Below, in pieces: positions 57,962 through 64,000 of a stretch of 64,000 nt of DNA. A program made the translations under genes and the position numbers. The stretch comes from Chitinophagaceae bacterium (lineage in GTDB: Bacteria > Bacteroidota > Bacteroidia > Chitinophagales > Chitinophagaceae), in NCBI GenBank assembly GCA_016713085.1, contig JADJPV010000002.1, forward strand, positions 1,612,001 through 1,676,000. Direction: 5' to 3'. Under the pieces are notes generated by a model, which saw only the letters and a program-made list of their open reading frames with translations, did no database searches and was not told where the DNA came from. How positions within the stretch are numbered: position 1 is the first letter of the stretch; the number at the start of each line of letters is the position of its first letter.

Positions 57962-59503
57962 ATGAAATCAAAAGTTGATATACTCAGAGAAAAACTGGAA
58001 GAGGGAAAGTTAGGGGGTGGTGAAGACAGGAATAATAAACAGCACCAGAAAGGAAAACTCACTGCAAGAGAGCGCATCAGCCTGCTCATGGACCCGGGTT
58101 CATTTGAAGAAATCGGTGCATTGGTGTTGCACCGCACCAAAGACTTTGGCATGGAAGATCAGCAGTTTTATGGTGATGGTGTTATCACTGGTTATGGCAC
58201 AGTACATGGTCGCTTAGTGTATGTATTTGCACAGGACTTTACAGTGTTTGGTGGTGCCCTATCAGAAACGCATGCAGAAAAAATTTGCAAGATCATGGAT
58301 CTTGCAATGAAAACAGGTGCGCCAATGATTGGATTGAATGATTCAGGTGGTGCAAGAATACAGGAAGGTGTACGTTCATTGGGTGGTTACGCCGATATCT
58401 TTTACCGTAATGTTTGGTCGAGTGGTGTTATTCCGCAAATCTCTGCTATCATGGGACCATGTGCAGGCGGTGCTGTGTACTCTCCCGCTATGACTGATTT
58501 CACCTTAATGGTGGAAGGCACGAGTTATATGTTTGTTACAGGACCCAACGTTGTTAAGACGGTTACCAACGAAGAAGTTAGCTCTGAAGAACTCGGCGGC
58601 GCATCAACTCATTCAACCAAAAGCGGGGTTACACACTTAACTTCTGCCAATGATATGGAATGCATTGAGCAGATTAAAAAGCTGTTGAGTTATATGCCTC
58701 AAAACTGTGAAGACATTACACCAAAAGATCCTTACACATTTACCGATGAAACAAGAGAAGTATTAGAAACCATTCTTCCGCCAAGTACCAATCAACCTTA
58801 TGATATCAGGGATGTGATTACTGGAATTTGTGATGAAGAAACATTTTTTGAAATACATAAAGACTACGCAGAAAACATTGTGGTTGGTTTTGCAAGACTG
58901 GCAGGAAGAAGCATTGGCATTGTTGCCAACCAGCCAATGAGTCTTGCAGGCGTACTGGACATTGACAGCTCAAAAAAAGGGGCAAGGTTTACACGTTTCT
59001 GCGATTGTTTTAATATTCCGTTACTGGTACTGGTTGATGTACCTGGCTTTTTACCTGGTACTGATCAGGAATGGAACGGCATTATTACCAATGGCGCTAA
59101 ACTGCTGTATGCATTAAGTGAAGCAACAGTGCCACGTGTAACGGTGATTACACGTAAAGCATATGGAGGTGCTTATGATGTAATGAATTCAAAACATATT
59201 GGTGCTGATATGAATTTTGCATGGCCTACTGCAGAAATTGCGGTGATGGGCGCTAAAGGTGCCAGTGAAATTATTTTCAAAAAAGAAATTGCAGAAGCTG
59301 CTGACCCCGCAAAGAAATTATTAGAAAAGGAAGCAGAGTATGCAGAAAAATTTGCCACTCCTTATCTTGCTGCTGAGCGTGGATTTATTGATGAAGTGAT
59401 TGAGCCAAGAGAAACAAGAAAAAAGCTGATAAAGAGTTTTGCAATCCTTGAAAACAAAGTGGCCAAGCGTTCAAGAAAAAAACATGGCAATATTCCATTG
59501 TAA
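57962..59503 (+). CDS. Acyl-CoA carboxylase carboxyltransferase (beta) subunit
   Basis: A 513-aa protein with two crotonase-fold halves: LNDSGGARIQEGVRSLGGYA and GPCAGGAVYSPAMTDFTLMV in the first, VGFARLAGRSIGIVANQPMS, LVDVPGFLPGTDQEWNGII and ITRKAYGGAYDVMNSKH in the second. It transfers the carboxyl group from biotin to an acyl-CoA. The residue set looks like propionyl-CoA carboxylase, so odd-chain or propionate metabolism is likely, but acetyl-CoA cannot be excluded. Confidence 0.95.
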   Translation: MKSKVDILREKLEEGKLGGGEDRNNKQHQKGKLTARERISLLMDPGSFEEIGALVLHRTKDFGMEDQQFYGDGVITGYGTVHGRLVYVFAQDFTVFGGALSETHAEKICKIMDLAMKTGAPMIGLNDSGGARIQEGVRSLGGYADIFYRNVWSSGVIPQISAIMGPCAGGAVYSPAMTDFTLMVEGTSYMFVTGPNVVKTVTNEEVSSEELGGASTHSTKSGVTHLTSANDMECIEQIKKLLSYMPQNCEDITPKDPYTFTDETREVLETILPPSTNQPYDIRDVITGICDEETFFEIHKDYAENIVVGFARLAGRSIGIVANQPMSLAGVLDIDSSKKGARFTRFCDCFNIPLLVLVDVPGFLPGTDQEWNGIITNGAKLLYALSEATVPRVTVITRKAYGGAYDVMNSKHIGADMNFAWPTAEIAVMGAKGASEIIFKKEIAEAADPAKKLLEKEAEYAEKFATPYLAAERGFIDEVIEPRETRKKLIKSFAILENKVAKRSRKKHGNIPL

Positions 59504-59600
59504 GAGTTGATTTATTATTAATTGATTCCTCAGTTGATTTGTTCATACTGCTCGCTTGATTTTATTATACTTTCTTACTTTTAATTTTAAACAAAACAGT

Positions 59601-60245
59601 ATGAGCCACATGAAAAAATATTCATTGGTTTTTTTATTATTACTTATTGTAACAGCTATGACCAACGCCCAGCAAAAAAGCCCTGTTGGAACTTATCTGT
59701 TACAGGGAGTAAGAGAAATGGCTTCCGGTTTTGAATTAAAAGCCGACTCCACTTTTGAGTTTTTCTTTTCTTATGGCGCACTTGACCGTTACGGAAAAGG
59801 AAAATGGAAACAGCAGGGAAACAAAATCATCTTCAACAGCAGTCCTCACCAGGGTAAAGATTTTAAATTAACCGACAGCAGTAAAAAAGATGGAGCATTT
59901 ATCTTTCTCCAGTTTGATTTGAAAAACCCGGTACTGAATAACTATATCTATGCCTATAGCGGCAAACTGAAAAATGACGAATATCCTGTCCGTGCAAATG
60001 GAAGCGGCCTCATCAAACTTCCTGTTACAACCGATTCAATTCATGTGCTGTTTGAATTTGTGCCTGAACGGGAATCTGTATTCAGTCTCAACACAAAAAA
60101 CTTCAATCATTTTACATTTACCCTTGAACCATGGATCACAGATGTGTACTTTATTTATTTCAGTTTAACCCTGGCAGATAACAAACTGGAAGGGAAACAT
60201 CCGCTGATTACAAAAGAACATTGTGAATACGTAAAAGAAAACTGA
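59601..60245 (+). CDS. Hypothetical secreted protein (about 215 aa)
   Basis: The signal peptide is at MSHMKKYSLVFLLLLIVTAM, TNAQQ; ATGs at 59601 and 59610 are both possible. The mature part resembles lipocalin-like or DUF-type beta-barrels (GTYLLQGVREMASGFELKAD, GKGKWKQQGNKIIFNS), but no family is certain. It is followed 64 bp later by RNA copy B. Confidence 0.7.
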   Translation: MSHMKKYSLVFLLLLIVTAMTNAQQKSPVGTYLLQGVREMASGFELKADSTFEFFFSYGALDRYGKGKWKQQGNKIIFNSSPHQGKDFKLTDSSKKDGAFIFLQFDLKNPVLNNYIYAYSGKLKNDEYPVRANGSGLIKLPVTTDSIHVLFEFVPERESVFSLNTKNFNHFTFTLEPWITDVYFIYFSLTLADNKLEGKHPLITKEHCEYVKEN

Positions 60246-60308
60246 TGCATCTTCCTTATTCCAATCAGGCAACACTAAGGAATTGCACTTAAGCCAATAT
60301 AGTATTGA

Positions 60309-60544
60309 TACTGCTTTTTGAAACATACCGCTTTCAATTGTTGCAGGCCTGCAAACGCAGGGATACCTTTACTCCAGCAATTGAAGTTACCCAAATCCAA
60401 TTCCTGAAAACCAGGTAATCCAACAGCCCGTTTAAATCACGGCTCTATGAAACAAAAAACGGCTTCTGTACCTAAAGAGAACGGACAACAGAAATATCAA
60501 CAAATTGAAGCCATAGAAAAGCCCCGCATCACTGCGGGGCTTTT
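60309..60544 (+). ncRNA. Copy B of the structured RNA family (novel, putative)
   Basis: Starts TACTGCTTTTTGAAACATACC; carries a single 23-nt unit (60395-60417) with CCTG/CAGG ends; P1 AGCCCGT/ACGGCT at 60425-60444, identical to copy A; P2 GGCTTC 60461-60466 with GAAGCC 60507-60512; terminator GCCCCGC/GCGGGGC and T4. The ATG in CTATGAAAC opens a frame unlike those of A and C, so coding is unlikely. It starts 64 bp after the hypothetical secreted gene and is convergent with the 56-aa gene. Confidence 0.6.
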
Positions 60545-60565
60545 AAATACTTCCTTCAGTATCGT

Positions 60566-60736
60566 TTATTTTAATACTTCATCAATTTCTGCATCACCCT
60601 CTTCATCTTTTGCTTTGGGGTAATCATTCTTAATTTGCTGTTCAAATTGCTTTTCATCCTTTTGATTTCGTATCACCAGGTACACAATCAGTGCAATCAC
60701 AGCAATTCCAACAGGAATGATAATTGACCAGTTCAT
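60566..60736 (-). CDS. Small membrane protein (56 aa) with charged tail
   Basis: An ATG-started frame of 56 codons, short enough to be missed by routine searches. It reads MNWSIIIPVGIAVIALIVYL (membrane helix), then VIRNQKDEKQFEQQIKNDYP, and an acidic tail KAKDEEGDAEIDEVLK. One helix followed by a charged tail is a common small-protein design. It is enclosed by RNA copies B and C on the opposite strand. Confidence 0.8.
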   Translation of the reverse strand: MNWSIIIPVGIAVIALIVYLVIRNQKDEKQFEQQIKNDYPKAKDEEGDAEIDEVLK

Positions 60737-60888
60737 CTTTGATCGTTTGTATCTAAGTTAGCCCATTTTCAGCGATTGCTATGTTAAGTTTCAGAGATAT
60801 CGGCCTGTTTTTAGCGCTCCGGCAGCCTGATTTTAGAACACGATAAATAAGTCAGTAAGCAATACCCCTTACTGAAAACTGCTGTAGT

Positions 60889-61157
60889 TACTGGTTTTTA
60901 CAACAAACAGTACAGATTGTTTTGCAACATAAAATGATCCGTCTACATTTATAAAACAAATCCAATACTTAAAAAACCGAAGATCCAGCATCTGAAAAAC
61001 CTTTGACCAATACCTGAAAAACCAAGTAAAATCCAATGACCGTTAACACGGTTCTATGAAAACCAAGAATGGCTTCTGTACCCCAAGTAAAACGGACAAA
61101 GAAACACAACAAAAAAAATTGAAGCCCATAAAAGCCCCGCATTGCTGCGGGGCTTTT
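60889..61157 (+). ncRNA. Copy C of the structured RNA family (novel, putative)
   Basis: Starts TACTGGTTTTTACAACA; three units of 23, 22 and 26 nt (60960, 60983, 61005) of ATCCAATACCTGAAAAACC type; P1 here is GACCGT-TAAC-ACGGTT (61038-61053), a changed stem that still pairs: G-C becomes A-U and A-U becomes G-U; P2 GGCTTC 61071-61076 with GAAGCC 61121-61126; inner TGTaCC/GGACA; terminator GCCCCGC/GCGGGGC plus T4. The compensated stem change is the best evidence that structure, not protein, is conserved. Confidence 0.62.
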
Positions 61158-61446
61158 CAGTTGATATACATTCTTCTTAACGCTGGTGATACATTGAAAA
61201 CCCTGCCATTTTGAAACTGCTGACCATCCTCTCCCGAAACCCGGTTCATAAGTAACCCCATTTTTGTTGACTCTTTTTACCAGCCAATACCTGTATTGAA
61301 AGGCCTTCTGAAACAAGGCATATCAAAAAGTGCAGAATTAGGCCTGTTTGCTTCTATATAGCTTCTGCACCATCTGTGCAAAATTGAAACTATGACACAG
61401 ATCATTTTTTGAGTAACTTAACAGATATATCTTATCCTTAAATTAT
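61158..61446. other. Intergenic, no supported gene
   Basis: A minus-strand frame across 60969-61316 overlaps RNA copy C. Its first half (FQYRYWLVKRVNKNGVTYEP) looks faintly protein-like but has no start signal or homology I can recognise. Confidence 0.35.
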
Positions 61447-61860
61447 ATGAACATGAAACATTCACACATTGTATCAAGAATTGCAATCTATTTGCTATCT
61501 GTTGTGCTCATAATTTTCGGCATTTTCCACTTCAAATATCCCTACGACCTTTTGGTGTATGTGCCTGACTTCCTTTTAGGAGGTATCCGCTGGGCCTATG
61601 TTGTTGGCGGGGCTTTTATTCTTGTAGGTATTTCGTTTATGACCAACCGGTATGTTAAATTCACCAGTTACCTGTTAGCAGGCTTACTCATCATTTTTAT
61701 TTTAACCATCCACCTGCCCAATGCACTTAATGCCGGTGCCCCCGAAATGAGGCAATGGGCCTTAATCAATTTACTGAAGGATACAGCCATTGTTGGTTTT
61801 GCCCTACATATTGCAGCAGGCGCCCATCATCAGCATCTGCATTTTGAAGAAAACGATTAA
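61447..61860 (+). CDS. DoxX-like membrane protein
   Basis: A 137-aa protein with four membrane segments (IYLLSVVLIIFGIFHF; YVVGGAFILVGISFM; YLLAGLLIIFILTIHL; TAIVGFALHIAAGA), a His-rich end (HHQHLHFEEND) and the overall layout of the DoxX/SURF4 family. Members are found in quinone or thiosulfate metabolism; function here unknown. A strong hairpin follows. Confidence 0.82.
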   Translation: MNMKHSHIVSRIAIYLLSVVLIIFGIFHFKYPYDLLVYVPDFLLGGIRWAYVVGGAFILVGISFMTNRYVKFTSYLLAGLLIIFILTIHLPNALNAGAPEMRQWALINLLKDTAIVGFALHIAAGAHHQHLHFEEND

Positions 61861-61883
61861 TTGAATTAGTTCGCTATTGAATT

Positions 61884-61924
61884 ACAGGTAAACAGCTGAG
61901 CATTTTGTTCAGCTGTTTACCTGT
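61884..61924 (+). terminator. Terminator after the DoxX-like gene
   Basis: Perfect sixteen-base arms ACAGGTAAACAGCTGA / TCAGCTGTTTACCTGT, followed by TTCCTTTACAG. It starts 23 bp after the stop. Confidence 0.85.
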
Positions 61925-61987
61925 TTCCTTTACAGAATCCTTTGCTTTTCGCAGAGCTTATTACCTTTATTTTCTAAACTGTACTTA

Positions 61988-62644
61988 TTGTTCATCAACA
62001 TACATACACATTTACCTGCAGCCCATCATGAATGGGCAGTTCAAAACCTTTATCAGCATTTTGAGCAGGTTGCGGTATCCGGAAACTATTCTATTGGTCT
62101 GCACCCCTGGTATTTGAATGAGGAAACAGTTATTTCAGATATTGAAGAGCTGAAGAAATGGAGTGTTCAGCCAACTGTGCTGGCAATTGGCGAATGCGGA
62201 CTGGATAAAGTATGCAGTACCGATTTTCTTCTGCAAAAAGTCATCTTTCTTAAACAGGTTCAATGGGCAAACGAGCTGCAAAAGCCACTGATCATTCATT
62301 GCGTAAAGGCGCATGAAGATGTACTTCAACTCTTATCAAAACATCAAAACAAAGTACCGGTCATTTTTCATGGTTTTAATAAGAACAAAGAGCTTGCCCT
62401 TAAAATTATCAGCAAGGGATATTATATTTCTTTTGGAAAAGATTTACAGCATCAGCGTGTACGTGAATTGATGGCTTCGCTATCTCCCGAAAATCTCTTT
62501 TTAGAAACCGATGATTCTGAAACTGAAATTGAAAAAATTTATACCCTGGCAGCAGAAGCTTTACAGATTACCGGAGATTCACTTAGTTTGCAGCTCCAAA
62601 AAAATGCAGCTGCTGTTTTTGGCGTTGCGGCAATACAATTATGA
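61988..62644 (+). CDS. TatD family metal-dependent hydrolase
   Basis: A 218-aa protein with metal-binding HTHL near the N-terminus (FINIHTHLPAAHH), AIGECGLD, PLIIHCVKA, VIFHGFN and LFLETDDSE. It is shorter than E. coli TatD (about 260), as in many Bacteroidota. The start is a TTG at 61988; no ATG occurs before INIHTH. Its TGA overlaps the ATG of the next gene by 4 bp, so the two are co-translated. Confidence 0.92.
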   Translation: MFINIHTHLPAAHHEWAVQNLYQHFEQVAVSGNYSIGLHPWYLNEETVISDIEELKKWSVQPTVLAIGECGLDKVCSTDFLLQKVIFLKQVQWANELQKPLIIHCVKAHEDVLQLLSKHQNKVPVIFHGFNKNKELALKIISKGYYISFGKDLQHQRVRELMASLSPENLFLETDDSETEIEKIYTLAAEALQITGDSLSLQLQKNAAAVFGVAAIQL

Positions 62645-63372
62645 TGGATATTTCCTGGCTTTCAAGAACAAGTTTATTAATTGGTGAAGATAAACTCCGG
62701 TCTCTCACAAAATCGCATGTAATGATAGTAGGGCTTGGTGGTGTTGGTTCCTATGCTGCCGAGTTTATTGCACGCAGCGGTATTGGAAAAATGACAATCA
62801 TTGATGGAGATGTGGTTGATCCTACAAACCGAAACAGACAGTTACCTGCTCTTGCAACCAATCATGGTCAGTCAAAGGCATTAATTATGGCTGAACGTTT
62901 GCAGGCAATCAATCCTGAACTGGAATTAACAGTCATCAAAGAATTCATCAACCCGGAAATGGTTGTGCAAATGCTGCAAACTAAACCCGATTATATCATT
63001 GATGCCATCGACAGCATTACACCAAAAATTACTTTTATTAAACTGGCTTTTGAAAGTGGTTTGCCCTTGGTGAGCAGTATGGGTGCAGGTGCAAAACTCG
63101 ATCCCACAAAATTGCAGGTAGTGGATATTTCAAAAACATACAATTGCCCTTTTGCACAACAGATCAGAAAAATGCTGAAGCAGCATCAAATCAGAGAAGG
63201 AGTCAAAGTTGTGTTCTCACCGGAAGAACCAATTAAGGAAAGCTTAATGCTTACCGATGGAAAGAATTATAAAAAATCAGCGTATGGAACTGTTTCTTAC
63301 ATGCCTGCTGTATTTGGGGCTGTTGTGGCTTCAGTTGCTATCAGGGATTTGATGGATAAATCTTCTGTATAA
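62641..63372 (+). CDS. tcdA: tRNA threonylcarbamoyladenosine dehydratase
   Basis: A 243-aa E1-like enzyme with the nucleotide-binding VGLGGVGSYAAEFIARSGIG, then DGDVVDPTNRNRQLPALATN, and DAIDSITPKITFIKLA. It converts t6A in tRNA to its cyclic form using ATP. The length fits the family and the conserved Cys context (YNCPFAQQIRKML) is present. Coupled to the TatD gene through ATGA. Confidence 0.92.
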   Translation: MMDISWLSRTSLLIGEDKLRSLTKSHVMIVGLGGVGSYAAEFIARSGIGKMTIIDGDVVDPTNRNRQLPALATNHGQSKALIMAERLQAINPELELTVIKEFINPEMVVQMLQTKPDYIIDAIDSITPKITFIKLAFESGLPLVSSMGAGAKLDPTKLQVVDISKTYNCPFAQQIRKMLKQHQIREGVKVVFSPEEPIKESLMLTDGKNYKKSAYGTVSYMPAVFGAVVASVAIRDLMDKSSV

Positions 63373-63431
63373 TATTTGAGAGTGCATAGTTTTTCTTACC
63401 TTTTCTGCAGTATTAACCAAACTGAATAATC

Positions 63432-63857
63432 ATGAAAAAATTACTCGTCATCATACTGATTTCATTCAGTAGTTCATTTGTTGCTGCACAGGATAAAACA
63501 GAATCAATTGATTCAAGCCAGTATGCCTGGTTGTATATCTACCGTTCAGACAAATTCGATTTGGGAATTGTAAAGTATGATCTTAAACTCAACGACTCAA
63601 CACTCTGCACTGTCCGCAATCATAACCGTTTCATTATTCCGGTAAAACAATTTGGTCCGGGAATGCTGTCTGCAGAAATGGAATTTAAAATTAAACTGAA
63701 AGTTGATCTGAAGCCTGGTGAGAAATATTATATCTGGTGCAGCCTTAATCCGGGGTTGATTGTTTCAAATCCCAGATTAACATTAGCAAAACCGGAAAAA
63801 GGACCAAAAGAATTTGACAAAGCCAAAGGAGTGATCAATGAAAAATTAAATCAATAA
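63432..63857 (+). CDS. DUF2846-like secreted protein
   Basis: A 141-aa protein with a signal peptide (MKKLLVIILISFSSSFVAAQ). The mature part has AWLYIYRSDKFDLGIVKYDL, LNDSTLCTVRNHNRFII and KVDLKPGEKYYIWCSLNPG, which fits DUF2846-like beta proteins. It is probably periplasmic. Its stop lies 28 bp before a hairpin that is shared with the convergent gene. Confidence 0.75.
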   Translation: MKKLLVIILISFSSSFVAAQDKTESIDSSQYAWLYIYRSDKFDLGIVKYDLKLNDSTLCTVRNHNRFIIPVKQFGPGMLSAEMEFKIKLKVDLKPGEKYYIWCSLNPGLIVSNPRLTLAKPEKGPKEFDKAKGVINEKLNQ

Positions 63858-63878
63858 ATAAAAACGTTCAATAAAGAA

Positions 63879-64000
63879 CTATTCAAAAGCCGGCAATTCA
63901 TTCAAACCGATGAGCCGGCTTTCTTTTTTCTCCCATGCATACGTATAGCTTCCATTCGTGATTACAATGTATGGAACAGGAACAGAAACATGATAGCGGA
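63879..64000 (-). CDS. Partial gene: C-terminus of an HsdR-N-terminal-domain (HSDR_N_2) type protein
   Basis: The minus strand is open from the window edge to a TAG at 63879 and reads YHVSVPVPYIVITNGSYTYA, then WEKKESRLIGLNELPAFE. The strand pattern VPYIVITNG is typical of the small Bacteroidota proteins with a PDDEXK (HSDR_N_2) domain. Only about 40 codons are visible, so this is a modest-confidence call. Confidence 0.6.
   Translation of the reverse strand, partial: RYHVSVPVPYIVITNGSYTYAWEKKESRLIGLNELPAFE
63886..63922 (+). terminator. Terminator of the DUF2846-like gene
   Basis: Nine-base arms AAAGCCGGC / GCCGGCTTT, followed on the plus strand by CTTTTTTCTCCC. It lies inside the 3' end of the convergent partial gene. 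Confidence 0.8.

Noticed and set aside
53847..61157. Short ATG frames (MASVP-like) in the three RNA copies
   Set aside because: The frames are interrupted differently in each copy; only nucleotides and pairings are conserved.
60969..61316. 115-codon minus-strand frame
   Set aside because: Runs antisense through the RNA copy C terminator and units; no recognisable domain.

Overview
This window reads as the chromosome of a Bacteroidota bacterium, most likely in or near the Chitinophagaceae. The support is indirect but consistent: about 40% GC, a type IX secretion sorting domain, GLPGLI, GIN/DUF2807 and DUF5060 families, an ECF sigma factor with a membrane partner, a TPP-riboswitch-controlled TonB receptor, and signal peptides ending in AQ. 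No ribosomal RNA, phage, plasmid or CRISPR array is present.

Layout. 1-8.2 kb: carbohydrate use (end of a ribose-type ABC permease, a glycerol-kinase-like FGGY kinase, a DUF5060/apiosidase-like hydrolase, a GH92 mannosidase, and a decayed fucosidase-like tail). 8.3-15.3 kb: small unknowns, an ECF sigma/membrane partner/GLPGLI operon, a large type IX cargo protein and a Crp/Fnr regulator. 15.4-20.1 kb: tRNA-Ala, der, era, initiator tRNA and two GIN-domain paralogues. 20.2-22.9 kb: TPP riboswitch and thiamine-type TonB receptor. 23.1-28 kb: rhodanese, PASTA protein, ddl, DUF4440 lipoprotein, ferredoxin and LuxC-type reductase. 27.9-34.5 kb: a REP-associated transposase (RAYT) with its own REP palindromes, then a type I restriction-modification locus hsdM-hsdS-hsdR with more REPs on both sides. 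36.4 kb: a DUF1016 nuclease. 38-50 kb: mutarotase, a secreted WD40-caspase protein, DUF4395 protein, histidine kinase, serine hydrolase, secreted HExxH protein, and an exported protein with a degenerate AAA+ domain. 50-60 kb: DUF1080, a CDP-alcohol phosphotransferase lacking catalytic residues, a plug-barrel protein, two TauE/SafE proteins and a three-gene biotin-dependent acyl-CoA carboxylase operon. 61.4-64 kb: DoxX-like, TatD, TcdA and a partial HsdR_N-like gene.

The most interesting item is a family of three related loci at 53.85-54.09, 60.31-60.54 and 60.89-61.16 kb. Each has one, two or three 22-26 nt units, a small hairpin whose stem changes by compensatory substitution, an invariant GGCTTC...GAAGCC long-range pairing and a strong GC-rich terminator. 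No shared reading frame exists, so I propose an undescribed structured small RNA. Two copies enclose a 56-aa membrane protein gene on the other strand.

Caution on quality: many genes are broken by single-base indels, several of them in short A, T or G runs (porin-like gene, hsdM, hsdR three times, WD40-caspase gene, histidine kinase). The intact protein is recovered by changing run length by one. This looks more like uncorrected sequencing error than gene decay, although hsdS and the TonB receptor carry damage that one indel does not explain. Coordinates of broken genes below span the reconstructed gene.
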